From JAVBPE01 sp031549865 (GTDB taxonomy: Bacteria; Bacillota_I; Bacilli_A; Acholeplasmatales; Anaeroplasmataceae): a stretch of DNA of 39,756 nt. Position numbers and translations under genes: made by a program. Every line of letters begins with the position of its first letter. The stretch's first letter is position 1. The notes beneath the pieces were generated by a model, which worked only from the letters and a program-made list of their open reading frames with translations, had not been told where the DNA came from and made no database searches. Below are positions 23,697-32,784 of the stretch, in pieces. The stretch spans positions 1-39,756 of the forward strand of contig JAVBPE010000034.1 in the NCBI GenBank assembly GCA_031549865.1. Reading direction: 5' to 3'.

Positions 23697-25253
23697 ATGA
23701 AAAAAATATTATTATTAATTATCTTATGTTTTACGCTATTAAGTTGCAATCAAAATAATATTGATACAAATAGCTCTAGTACTAATAGTTTTGATTCAAA
23801 TAGCACTGATAATAACTCTGATATAAATACTACTGATATTGAAGTTACCGATAACATTGGTTTTCAAACTATAACAAAAATAGAGTTACCAGCTAATTCA
23901 GAATTAGTTTTTAATAGGGGTGATAAACATTATTTTCCAAGTACTGATTTATTTTTTGTAAAAGAAATAACTCTTAATAAATATGCTGTTTATAATCCAA
24001 AAACAAACACATTTTCTTCATTTATTTTCGATGCACCAAATAATAATAATTATACTAAAGCTACTTTATACGAAGACACAGTTTTATATAAAAGGTATGA
24101 TTCAGAAATTGGAAAATATTTATATTCAATTTGGGATTATAATGGAAGAATTCTAATTGAAGAAACGCTTGATGAAATAACTCATGCATATTCAAGTTAT
24201 TATGGTACAGTTGTATATCGATCTTCAAATAATGCATTTATTTATAATGAAGGACATATCAATAAAATTTCACTAAGTTTAAATATTAGTGAAACAATAA
24301 TAATGATGACAAGTAAATATATTTTAACTGAAAATTTTTATAAGTATATTGTATACGATTTTGAAGGAAATAAATTAAAAGAATATAATAATGAAGTTGT
24401 TTTTATAAATGATAATAATGTTTTAGAAAACGCTACTAGATTAGTTTATGATTCAAATGAATATGATTGCATTGATGAACTTGGTAAAAAATATACAATA
24501 AAATATAATTTATATAATTTTGATACAAATGAACTTATAGAAAATGTATTTCCCAACAAATGTATTGAACATGTTTACAATGTATATTCACAGGATAGGT
24601 ATTTTTTTGATATTCCTTTTACCTTCTTTATTTATGAAGATATAAATGTAGATAAAACTTTGTCTAAGGAAAAAGCAGGATTAATTAATTTTAAATCGGA
24701 AATTTTTGCAACTGATGATTGGTATACGTATTGCCGAATTATCGGTGAAAATAGATTTCAATTTGGGGATAATATTTATGATTATTCTGGAAATTTTATT
24801 AATAAAATTGAACTTAATAATGTTTTAATAGAAAAATTCATTAATGATACATATGTGGTATATGAATTTGATGAAGAAGATAATTACAAAGTATATTTAT
24901 GTGATAAAAAATTTAATAAAATATCTGCTGATTATAAAAAAATGTTTTTAACTACTGACTCATATGCAATAGCTTTTGATGGTATTGATACTTATAAAAT
25001 ATATCCTGATGGAGAATGTGAAAAAATAGATGCGATACTTGAAATCAATTTATTGGAAGAATATTTTTATTATTATGAATTATATTTTAATGATATCTTT
25101 TATGTATATGGTATGAATGGGCAATTGCTTATAGAAATCGCTGATGTAGATGAAAGAGTATACTCAAATGAAAAAATTATGGTTGTACTAAAAAATGATG
25201 AATATTATTTAATTAATTATAATTATATTAAGGAATGGTCAAAATTCAAATGA
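23697..25253 (+). CDS. Large lipoprotein, probably beta-propeller-like
   Basis: 518 residues. Signal peptide with lipobox LLSC (Cys 17), then a Ser/Asn/Thr/Asp-rich linker up to about residue 55, typical of surface lipoproteins in this window. The rest is a chain of short strand-turn-strand units with aromatic-rich ends (for example YLYSIWDYNGRILIEE, YVVYEFDEEDNYKVYLC, FNDIFYVYGMNGQLLIE) that looks like a propeller of WD-like blades. No catalytic motif was found. AGGAG is before the ATG. Its TGA overlaps the next start. Confidence 0.75.
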   Translation: MKKILLLIILCFTLLSCNQNNIDTNSSSTNSFDSNSTDNNSDINTTDIEVTDNIGFQTITKIELPANSELVFNRGDKHYFPSTDLFFVKEITLNKYAVYNPKTNTFSSFIFDAPNNNNYTKATLYEDTVLYKRYDSEIGKYLYSIWDYNGRILIEETLDEITHAYSSYYGTVVYRSSNNAFIYNEGHINKISLSLNISETIIMMTSKYILTENFYKYIVYDFEGNKLKEYNNEVVFINDNNVLENATRLVYDSNEYDCIDELGKKYTIKYNLYNFDTNELIENVFPNKCIEHVYNVYSQDRYFFDIPFTFFIYEDINVDKTLSKEKAGLINFKSEIFATDDWYTYCRIIGENRFQFGDNIYDYSGNFINKIELNNVLIEKFINDTYVVYEFDEEDNYKVYLCDKKFNKISADYKKMFLTTDSYAIAFDGIDTYKIYPDGECEKIDAILEINLLEEYFYYYELYFNDIFYVYGMNGQLLIEIADVDERVYSNEKIMVVLKNDEYYLINYNYIKEWSKFK

Positions 25254-25969
25254 GAAGAAAAATAATATGTTTGATAATGCTATTTACTTGTTTTATTTCT
25301 ATGATTTCTTGTAAAGATATGGATACCCAAACAATCTCTACAAAAATAATTATGAATGAAGAAAATATAACTAATACTATTGTATTTCGCGCTTCAAAAG
25401 ATGTTTTCTCACTTTTTGTAGTAGTGCAGTCTCTTGATAAAGATGATATGCCCAATCTTTCATATTTTGAATATTCGACAAAAGAAGATTATAAACTTTA
25501 TCAAAGAAAAATTATAAATGATGAGATAAATGGAAAAAAAATAATATTATGTTCGGGCAATTATTCGGCTAACGGTAATGAATCTATTATATTTAAAACT
25601 GATGAAGGCTATAAAGCAATTAATCGCAAATTGGGTATGATGGGATGGATAATTTCAAAGGATATTGTAGATATTTCTTTAGAAAAAGCAACTAAAAATA
25701 TCGAACTGGATTTAGCAAAAGATAGAGTTTCAAATTCACTTAATTATCTTAATTATGGAGAATTTAATTATAATGATACTTCCTATTTTTATTTAGTTAC
25801 CTCAAATAGCATTGAAATTTATAATAATGAAACTTTAGAGATTATTAACACATTTACTTATGAAACAAATATTTATGGTGTAAAAGTGTTTTATGATCTT
25901 ATAGTTGTTGCATATGCTACTAATGATTATGGATTCAAAATAGAAACTAAAGAAATAATACAAAAATGA
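25250..25969 (+). CDS. Putative lipoprotein of unknown function
   Basis: 239 residues from the ATG at 25250 (MRRKI), which overlaps the previous stop as ATGA and has AAGGAATGG upstream. Lipobox ISC with the lipidated Cys at residue 22. The mature domain has repeated strand patterns (YFYLVTSNSIEIY, GVKVFYDLIVVAYAT) similar in style to the upstream lipoprotein, so the pair may form one surface complex. No family was recognised. Confidence 0.75.
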   Translation: MRRKIICLIMLFTCFISMISCKDMDTQTISTKIIMNEENITNTIVFRASKDVFSLFVVVQSLDKDDMPNLSYFEYSTKEDYKLYQRKIINDEINGKKIILCSGNYSANGNESIIFKTDEGYKAINRKLGMMGWIISKDIVDISLEKATKNIELDLAKDRVSNSLNYLNYGEFNYNDTSYFYLVTSNSIEIYNNETLEIINTFTYETNIYGVKVFYDLIVVAYATNDYGFKIETKEIIQK

Positions 25970-25995
25970 CTAATAAGTAGTTTTTAAAAAAAATG

Positions 25996-26020
25996 AAAAC
26001 TAATTTGTTAGTTTTTTTTT
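25996..26020 (+). terminator. Terminator of the lipoprotein pair
   Basis: AACTAA (25998-26003) pairs with TTAGTT (26008-26013) over TTTG, extended by A/T pairs and followed by a T9 run. Confidence 0.75.
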
Positions 26021-26102
26021 TAGAATTAATAAATATTATGTGACAATAACGTGATAAAAAATATATTATTTATAATATATCCATTTTAAATCTCTTTGTA
26101 TG

Positions 26103-26111
26103 TGATATAAT
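26103..26111 (+). promoter_or_regulatory. Extended -10 promoter
   Basis: TG-A-TATAAT at 26103-26111, with no strong -35. The start near 26118 gives a leader of about 48 bases to the beta-helix lipoprotein gene. Confidence 0.6.
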
Positions 26112-26165
26112 GGTGAAAGATAAATATAAAAATTGTAATAAATTGTAAAATGAGAAGGTAATTAA

Positions 26166-27977
26166 ATGAAAAAAATATTTATTTTATGTATTTGCATCAT
26201 AGCATTAATAGGATGCAGTAATAATGAGATCAAGGAAAGCAGTAAAACGAACAAAATAGAAGAAACGTCAGAAAGTGAAAAACAAAGTAATTATAGTAAT
26301 GCAAGCAGCAACTTTACTGATAATTCTACGAGTTCTAATAGCATTTTAGAAAGTATAGCTAGTTCTACATCATCTGTACCAAGCAATTATTCAAATAGTG
26401 AAAACTTTTCTAATAGTTCTACAGCATCTATTGAATCATCAACTACACTAAATGATGAAACAAATGAAGAAAATCTAATTGAGGGACTCTTATATGGCGA
26501 TAATAATTTTATTAATAAAATGAGAACCTTAGATGAACGTTATGTACTACCAAATAATACTTTATATATTTCGTTAGATGGTAATGATTCTAATACTGGA
26601 AATATTAATAATCCTTTAAAAAGTATTAACAAAGGGATTGAAAAAGCATATCAAAATATTAACCTGGGATTGGCTGGAGTTGTTTGTGTTAGAGGTGGTT
26701 ATTATCAAGAAAATGTAACATTTAATAATTACTCTGGGGTGGAAGACAATTATTTAGTTCTTACAACATATCAAGATGAAGTTGTTAAAATAGGTGGTAC
26801 AAAAGAAGCAGAGAACGTTGATTTCACAATGAGTAATTATATTATAATGGAAGGTTTTATAATCTGTGATAATTTAAAAGCTGAAGATCCAGTTGCAGTT
26901 AGAATGGATCAAGCTAACCATCACATAGTATTTAAAAATAATATTATTACAAATGTAAAAGTAACAAGTGATGTTAAAAAAGGAGAACCATGTGGTTTTC
27001 TCATTTATATGAATGGTACATTAACTGCTAAGAGTCATAATAATGTTTTATTTTATCAAAATGAAATATATGATTGTGAAACTGGCTGGAGTGAAGCAAT
27101 TGAGGTAGTCGGCAATTGTGAGTATATAAATATTATTGATAATGTAGTATATGATACTGGAAATATCGGAATTGATGTTGGTGGTAATTTTGGATATTGT
27201 GCTGATAAAAGCCTAGATCAAGCAAGATATGTAGTTATAAGAGGAAATGATGTAAGTAAATGCTATAGTGGTTATGGTGATACAAGTTATGCAATTTATG
27301 TTGATGGAGCCCGTGATGTCGTTATAGAAGGCAACAAAGCCTATCTTAGTATGGGCGGAATTGAAGTTGGCTCTGAGGTTGCAGTTAGTGGTTATTTAGT
27401 AAAAAATATTATTGTTAGAAATAATTTAGTTTATGATAATGATGAAAACGGAATAACTATTGGAGGTTATAGTTCTAGTAGTAAAGTTGGAGTAGTAGAA
27501 AATGTTAAAATTTACAATAATACGATAGTTAATAATACAATAAATAATAAAGATGCTGATTGTAATGGTCAATTAACAGTTTCTAAAGTTGATGGATTAC
27601 ATATATTTAATAATATATTTTATTCATCTAAAAATGATTATGCCTTGATTGGCGGTTTCTTAAAAGAAGATTATTGTAAAAATGTAGTATTTAAGAATAA
27701 TATTTATTATGCTGGTGATGATCAAAATGACATATATTTTGAAATATATAGTAATGGATATGAATCATTTGCAAGTTTCTCAAAAAAAGTTAATGAAAAT
27801 GGTAGATATGGTGATCCATTATTTGTTGATATTTCAAATAATAATTTTAAATTAACAAAAAATTCTATTGCTATTAATCAAGGTTATAATGATTTAGAGA
27901 TGTGTAATTTTGACTTAGATAAAAAAAGTAGATTTATAGGAATTATTGATTGTGGATGTTATGAATATTTTTATTAA
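26166..27977 (+). CDS. Lipid-anchored right-handed parallel beta-helix protein
   Basis: 603 residues. Signal peptide with lipobox LIGC (Cys 17), then a Ser/Asn/Thr/Glu-rich spacer to about residue 105. LYISLDGNDSNTGN with NPLKSINKGIEKA (about 130-160) is the entry motif of DUF1565/pectate-lyase-like helices. Repeated coils such as HHIVFKNNIITN, EYINIIDNVVYDTGNIGIDVGG and DVVIEGNKAY follow to the end. Such proteins are polysaccharide lyases, epimerases or adhesins; the active site was not identified, so the substrate is unknown. AGAAGG is upstream, with its own promoter. Confidence 0.88.
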   Translation: MKKIFILCICIIALIGCSNNEIKESSKTNKIEETSESEKQSNYSNASSNFTDNSTSSNSILESIASSTSSVPSNYSNSENFSNSSTASIESSTTLNDETNEENLIEGLLYGDNNFINKMRTLDERYVLPNNTLYISLDGNDSNTGNINNPLKSINKGIEKAYQNINLGLAGVVCVRGGYYQENVTFNNYSGVEDNYLVLTTYQDEVVKIGGTKEAENVDFTMSNYIIMEGFIICDNLKAEDPVAVRMDQANHHIVFKNNIITNVKVTSDVKKGEPCGFLIYMNGTLTAKSHNNVLFYQNEIYDCETGWSEAIEVVGNCEYINIIDNVVYDTGNIGIDVGGNFGYCADKSLDQARYVVIRGNDVSKCYSGYGDTSYAIYVDGARDVVIEGNKAYLSMGGIEVGSEVAVSGYLVKNIIVRNNLVYDNDENGITIGGYSSSSKVGVVENVKIYNNTIVNNTINNKDADCNGQLTVSKVDGLHIFNNIFYSSKNDYALIGGFLKEDYCKNVVFKNNIYYAGDDQNDIYFEIYSNGYESFASFSKKVNENGRYGDPLFVDISNNNFKLTKNSIAINQGYNDLEMCNFDLDKKSRFIGIIDCGCYEYFY

Positions 27978-28012
27978 AAAAACTAATTTAATTTAGTCTT
28001 TTTTACATGCTG

Positions 28013-28021
28013 TGTTATAAT
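28013..28021 (+). promoter_or_regulatory. Extended -10 promoter
   Basis: TG-T-TATAAT at 28013-28021 without a clear -35. It would start about 20 bases before the coding region of the repeat protein. Confidence 0.55.
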
Positions 28022-28050
28022 TTAAATAGTTATATGAGGTGGAGAAATTT

Positions 28051-29901
28051 ATGGATATTGAATTAGGTAATAAATTAATAAATGAAGAAAAATATCTTGA
28101 AGCTTATAAATATTTTTATAATTGCGATTTAGAGAAATCTAATATTGTCGCAAAATTTTTTATGGTTTATATTGATTATAATTTTTTGAAAGAAAAAAAC
28201 AATAAAGAATATTACGAGGATTTTAAAAAAGTTTTAAAAGTTGAAGTGCCTTTTTTATTTGAAGTTTTAACATCTTTAATATATTTAGGATTAGAATTAA
28301 GTCTATATATAGATGTAAAAAAGTATTGTAAAATGGCGTTTAAATATAATTTAAATGAACCATTTATTTATTATGCTTATGCTAAAGTTATTGAGGATAA
28401 TAGTCTAAAATTGAAATATTTAAATAGTGCTCTTGATTCAAATGACGCAACAGAATTTGTTATAAATATCTCTATTAAATTAAAGATGGAAATATTAGCT
28501 AATAGTGATCTTGTAGCTTATGATAATTATATTAATAAAATGCTTTTAACACATAAAGATAAAGACTTTATAAATTATCTTAGATTGATTATAGAACTAG
28601 ATTCTAATACTAACATAAATCAAATAAAAGAGTTAGAAAATTTAGTGATTAATAAAAATAATAAAAAAAGTGATTTTTATTATGATGCCCTTTATCAACT
28701 AGGCGTGTTTTATGATAAAAAAGATTATTTTAAAGCAGAAAGTTATTTTAAACAGTGCATTGAGTTTTCTTTCAATAAAAATTATGGTTTATACGATTTA
28801 GCTTGTTTTTATTATCAAAATGATAAATCAAATGAGACAAAAGAGTGTTTAGATGAACTTATTAATAATGGTTTTGAGCCGGATTTTTTATATCGACTTT
28901 ATGGAAATTTATACTTAAAATGTGGATTAATTGCTGATAAAAAGCAAGCAATTTATTATTTTGAAAAAGCTTATTTTATAAATCAAAAGGAATTTTTAAA
29001 TGCTAAATATTTACTTAATGCTTATATATTGACTTTTGAATTTGAAAAGTTGTTGGATTTTATTAATAGTCTAGAAAAAAATCCTATAATACCTAAAAGT
29101 TTTATTGATTATGCTAAAAGTATTTATTATTTTAATACTGGTGAATTCGATTTAGCTTTAAATTATGAAACTAAATTAAATAAACAAAAAGAAGGAAGCA
29201 TCTATAGGTTACTCGTAAGGGAAAAATCTATTAAGAAAATTAATTTTTTAGCAAAAAAAATGATTAATAAGCCAATGGGGTATTTTGATTATCGCACTTT
29301 AGCAAAATATTATTTCCATGGGGAGCATGGTTTTAAATATAATTATGAGAAGGCACTTGATAATATTAAAAAAGGATACGAAATACTTCCTAATAATACA
29401 TGTGTTTTAAGTGTATATGGAAATATAATATTAAATGATAATCCCAATGATGCTTTTAGTTATTTTAATAATGGTGCGGACCTATATTATAATGGTAGTG
29501 AAGGTTGTAACTGTTGTATAGCTTTCTTAGCCAAATGTTATTATTATGGAATAGGATGCACAAAAGATATCAATAAAGCAAAAGATATGGTATATAAAGA
29601 AATAGAAAAAATATCGCATGAAGCAAGTGAGAATTTAGTTCATTTATATGCATATTTTAATTTAATAGAAGATAAAGATTTAATAGGTACTTATTCATTT
29701 CTTTCATCTTTTTATGAAAGAAGATATTCATATACTAGATATTATTTAATGGCTATTTTAGAACTGAAATTGTTTAAAAAAATTAAAGATACTACATCAG
29801 AACTTAGAAATTTATCATTTAATTATATTGGTAGTTTAGAAAGAGATTATTATAAGAAAATAAATTTGGATTTAGTTTTTCCGTTTATGACAAACAATTA
29901 A
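28051..29901 (+). CDS. TPR/Sel1-like repeat protein
   Basis: 616 residues, no signal peptide, so cytoplasmic. The ATG at 28051 follows GAGGTGGAG; a GTG at 28039 lies within that site. It is made almost entirely of paired helices: YDALYQLGVFYDKKDYFKAESYFKQ, YGLYDLACFYYQNDK, QAIYYFEKAYFINQ and others (TPR-like), with more Sel1-like units near the end (CCIAFLAKCYYYGIG followed by KAKDMVY). These scaffolds bind partner proteins. What it binds cannot be told; it stands between the beta-helix lipoprotein and the DUF11/WxL pair. Confidence 0.85.
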   Translation: MDIELGNKLINEEKYLEAYKYFYNCDLEKSNIVAKFFMVYIDYNFLKEKNNKEYYEDFKKVLKVEVPFLFEVLTSLIYLGLELSLYIDVKKYCKMAFKYNLNEPFIYYAYAKVIEDNSLKLKYLNSALDSNDATEFVINISIKLKMEILANSDLVAYDNYINKMLLTHKDKDFINYLRLIIELDSNTNINQIKELENLVINKNNKKSDFYYDALYQLGVFYDKKDYFKAESYFKQCIEFSFNKNYGLYDLACFYYQNDKSNETKECLDELINNGFEPDFLYRLYGNLYLKCGLIADKKQAIYYFEKAYFINQKEFLNAKYLLNAYILTFEFEKLLDFINSLEKNPIIPKSFIDYAKSIYYFNTGEFDLALNYETKLNKQKEGSIYRLLVREKSIKKINFLAKKMINKPMGYFDYRTLAKYYFHGEHGFKYNYEKALDNIKKGYEILPNNTCVLSVYGNIILNDNPNDAFSYFNNGADLYYNGSEGCNCCIAFLAKCYYYGIGCTKDINKAKDMVYKEIEKISHEASENLVHLYAYFNLIEDKDLIGTYSFLSSFYERRYSYTRYYLMAILELKLFKKIKDTTSELRNLSFNYIGSLERDYYKKINLDLVFPFMTNN

Positions 29902-30049
29902 GATAGAATAAGTTGTCAAATAAAGGAATAAGAATAAAATAAATTTCATATTATAAAAAATATAACTAAAAGAAAAAGCACATTTAATTTAAAATTAATG
30001 TGTTTTATTTTATAAAAAAATCATAAATTAATAAAAAAAAGTCAATTTT
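29902..30049 (+). terminator. Terminator region after the repeat protein
   Basis: CACATTTAATT pairs with AATTAATGTG (29979-30002, one bulged T), followed by TTTTATTTTATAA. A near copy of this element ends the WxL-like gene at 32697-32735. Confidence 0.65.
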
Positions 30050-30292
30050 TTAATTCTTATTAAATAAATTATCAATAATTAAAATAGCAATTAAAATAAA
30101 TAAGATTAAAGGTGTATAATTTTCTTTTTTATCGGTTTTAGAAAAACATTCTTTAGTTATTTCTTTATCGTTTACCTTATTACATTTATTAATTTCTTCT
30201 ATAATAAATGTTTTTGTTCTATTAGAATTAAACTTAATATTTTGACCGTTTATTTTTCCGCTTATTGTACACCGATTATATAATTTTTTCAC
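30050..30292 (-). CDS. Small tail-anchored protein of unknown function
   Basis: 80 residues from the GTG at 30292, chosen because AGGTGA lies 5 bases ahead; a GTG at 30301 overlaps that site. The first 50 residues are basic and polar with three cysteines. Residues about 55-72 (TPLILFILIAILIIDNLF) form a single C-terminal helix with a short basic end, the tail-anchor layout. It faces the DUF11 gene across a short divergent region. It is short, and coding status rests mainly on the ribosome binding site and the hydrophobic tail. Confidence 0.5.
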   Translation of the reverse strand: MKKLYNRCTISGKINGQNIKFNSNRTKTFIIEEINKCNKVNDKEITKECFSKTDKKENYTPLILFILIAILIIDNLFNKN

Positions 30293-30335
30293 TACATTCA
30301 CCTATTAATATATTATTCTATTGTTTTTTATATGT

Positions 30336-30352
30336 CATGGCTAATAACCATG
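30336..30352. repeat. Short inverted repeat in divergent promoter region
   Basis: CATGG and CCATG separated by CTAATAA lie between the divergent small tail-anchored gene and the DUF11 gene. Possibly a regulatory site; evidence is limited to symmetry and position. Confidence 0.25.
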
Positions 30353-30398
30353 CAGAGGAATAAGTTAATAATATTATAAAATAGTGGGGGGTGAAAAT

Positions 30399-30779
30399 AT
30401 GGCAGATATTTTAGTCAAAAATCAGTCCTTTATAAATGGTATTTATAATGAGGATTCTTTAGAAGTAATATCAACAATAGTAGAAACGATATTAGTTAAC
30501 GGCATAGTTGCAACAAAAACGGTGGATAAAGAGGTATGGGATGGAAATGGTGTTTTAAATTACACTATTACAATTGAAAATAACGCTGAATATAATTTAT
30601 TAACTCCAATATGTACGGATACATTAGATAGTCTTGTAGAATTAGTTGCTGATACAGTAAAAGTTAATGGTTTTCTTGCCACATACACATATGTTGGTGA
30701 TTTATTAACTATTGAAATTCCTGATGAAATAGCAGTTGGGGAAAAAGTAGAAATTACATTCCAAGTTCAAAAGAAATAA
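30399..30779 (+). CDS. DUF11-like small protein without signal peptide
   Basis: 126 residues from the ATG at 30399, preceded by GGGGGGTG. The upstream start at 30384 lies in that site. It is a single beta-sandwich domain of the DUF11 type: VNGIVATKTVDKEVWDGNG, LNYTITIENN, TDTLDSLVE, and the closing strand GEKVEITFQVQKK. DUF11 domains normally occur in surface proteins, yet this protein has no signal peptide and no anchor. It shares an intercistronic hairpin with the WxL-like gene that follows, so the two probably form one assembly. Confidence 0.7.
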   Translation: MADILVKNQSFINGIYNEDSLEVISTIVETILVNGIVATKTVDKEVWDGNGVLNYTITIENNAEYNLLTPICTDTLDSLVELVADTVKVNGFLATYTYVGDLLTIEIPDEIAVGEKVEITFQVQKK

Positions 30780-30785
30780 GTATTT

Positions 30786-30818
30786 AAATCATTTGCAAAA
30801 TGCAAATGATTTATTTTT
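30786..30818 (+). terminator. Intercistronic hairpin between DUF11 and WxL-like genes
   Basis: AAATCATTTGCA (30786-30797) pairs perfectly with TGCAAATGATTT (30801-30812) over AAA, followed by ATTTTTAA. It lies only a few bases before the ribosome binding site AAGAGGTGA, so partial termination would lower expression of the large protein relative to the small one. Confidence 0.75.
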
Positions 30819-30831
30819 AAGAGGTGATTTT

Positions 30832-32679
30832 ATGAATATTTTAGTTGGTAATTATACGGAATTTAAAAATGCAATTACTTTTATGACCACAGATACAACA
30901 ATAGTTTTAACAGACGATATTATTATGACTGGTGGCATTCAAGTACCACTTATAGCCCTTAATCTCATAATTGATGGTAGAAATCCAGTAACTAATGAAA
31001 TTCATATGATAACTGATTATAATTCATCTTCATATACTAATACAATATATATAAATCCAACCCCATTATTTATCAGCATCACTATTAAGAATGTTATTTT
31101 ACATATTAGAAATTATTATAGTTTAATTTGTGTTTATGATTCAAGTCAGTGCATTAACATTAGCATAATTTATGATAATGTTGATTTTTCTGGTACTCAA
31201 GCAATATATAATAGATATGGTAAAACATATATCAAAGATTCAAACTTTATTTTGGATACTTTATATGGCACTGTATGTGCCACCCAAGAATTTATTGAAG
31301 GGAATTATATCGAATTATCAGGTGAGATAAATGTTAGTCATACATCAAATGCAAATTCTTGTATCTGGATAGTTGGTAATAATCCAGCTTTAATTATTAA
31401 AGAAAATTCTAATGTTATATTTAATATTATAAATCGAGAATTATTATATTGTGATTCTATTCCTAACATATTTTTTGAATCAAACAGTTATACGTACATA
31501 ACAACTGCGAAGGGATTATTTTATAGTACTGGAGCACATCGAGCAAATAAGATAGATATAAATAGTAATTCTAATTTGATCATCAAGCAAACTCAAAATA
31601 ATAGTGGAGTTGCGACAATAAGAACTAATGGTGATATTAATTTATACGAAAGTGCAACATTGAATATCTATAAATCAGTAACTACAACCGATCCATTAAT
31701 CGAATTTGTAAATAATTCAACATTTAATGTAAATGATGTTAAGAGTTTAATTTTATATAATTTAAGAGGAAAAACCATAAAGTGGACAAATGGAAGTGGG
31801 GAGATGAACATAAGTGGAGGTCAAGCAAATATTTGGAGTAAAGCAGCACCATTGCTTTCTGCAGGAACAGTTAAGGATATACCTGAGTATAGTTTCAAAA
31901 AAGAAGATGAATCAAATATTAATGCTAATATTACTGTACTGAATAGTCAAACTAATTTGATAGATTCTAATATAATTTTAAATATTGATTCTATTTATGA
32001 AATGAATCCTACAACTTTTGATATTACTAATAGTAGTGTATTATCAATAGGTAAAATGAGTTTAGTTGTTAATGAAATCAAAGATAATAGTGAAAATATT
32101 AATGGTATAACAGAGCCAAAATTTGATATTTTAGCAAATTATTTGACAAATGAATATGAAAATGTATCTGATGATTTTGGTAATTTCATTGTAAATGTCT
32201 CGAAAATGAGTAAAAATGACTATATAATAGTTTCAGCAGGAAAAGATTTTTTACATATAACTAAAACATTTATAGTAAATGGTTCTCTAACAATAACAGT
32301 ACCACAATACCTAAAATTTATCCCTAGAGCAGTTCCTATTCAAGATGAATACTTATATAAAGCAGATAATAATTGGCAAATAATTGTTACAGATACAAGA
32401 GATAATGGTGATGATTGGATTTTATATTGTAGATTAGAAGAGGCCTTAACAAACAATATAGATAACTTTTTAGATGCAATAATATTTAAAGATAAGGATA
32501 TAGAACATGTTATGACACCGATGTATTTTGAAATTTATAAAGGCTTGGCAAATGATAAAGAAGAGACTAAAACATTTATATCATGGAGTAAAATTGAAGG
32601 GATACTTATTAAACTCTTATCAAATTATGGATATATTGATGGTAAATATGTAGGTAAAATTAATTTTATTTTAAAATAG
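30832..32679 (+). CDS. WxL-like cell-surface protein with pectate-lyase-like adhesion region, no signal peptide
   Basis: 615 residues from the ATG at 30832 (AAGAGGTGA upstream). An N-terminal part (to about 330) has the beta-solenoid pattern of pectate-lyase-like adhesins: YTEFKNAITFMTTDTTIVL, NLIIDGRN, then strand repeats. An Ig-like strand set (about 425-490) follows. The C-terminus has the WxL layout: LTITVPQYLKF, NNWQIIVTDTRDNG (W515), DDWILYC with W529-I-L531, and the end KYVGKINFIL in the place of the distal motif, with Phe where Trp is usual. WxL domains bind peptidoglycan of Gram-positive bacteria. No Sec signal is visible. Confidence 0.6.
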   Translation: MNILVGNYTEFKNAITFMTTDTTIVLTDDIIMTGGIQVPLIALNLIIDGRNPVTNEIHMITDYNSSSYTNTIYINPTPLFISITIKNVILHIRNYYSLICVYDSSQCINISIIYDNVDFSGTQAIYNRYGKTYIKDSNFILDTLYGTVCATQEFIEGNYIELSGEINVSHTSNANSCIWIVGNNPALIIKENSNVIFNIINRELLYCDSIPNIFFESNSYTYITTAKGLFYSTGAHRANKIDINSNSNLIIKQTQNNSGVATIRTNGDINLYESATLNIYKSVTTTDPLIEFVNNSTFNVNDVKSLILYNLRGKTIKWTNGSGEMNISGGQANIWSKAAPLLSAGTVKDIPEYSFKKEDESNINANITVLNSQTNLIDSNIILNIDSIYEMNPTTFDITNSSVLSIGKMSLVVNEIKDNSENINGITEPKFDILANYLTNEYENVSDDFGNFIVNVSKMSKNDYIIVSAGKDFLHITKTFIVNGSLTITVPQYLKFIPRAVPIQDEYLYKADNNWQIIVTDTRDNGDDWILYCRLEEALTNNIDNFLDAIIFKDKDIEHVMTPMYFEIYKGLANDKEETKTFISWSKIEGILIKLLSNYGYIDGKYVGKINFILK

Positions 32680-32696
32680 TTATAAAAAATGACAAT

Positions 32697-32735
32697 AAAA
32701 CACATTTGATTTGAAATTAAATGTGTTTTATTTTA
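32697..32735 (+). terminator. Terminator after the WxL-like gene
   Basis: AAAACACATTT (32697-32707) pairs with AAATGTGTTTT (32719-32729), followed by ATTTTATAA. Nearly the same sequence occurs at 29975-30015. Confidence 0.8.
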
Positions 32736-32784
32736 TAATGAATTATAAAGTTAATTGAAATTAAAATTTAAATGAGGGATAGAA

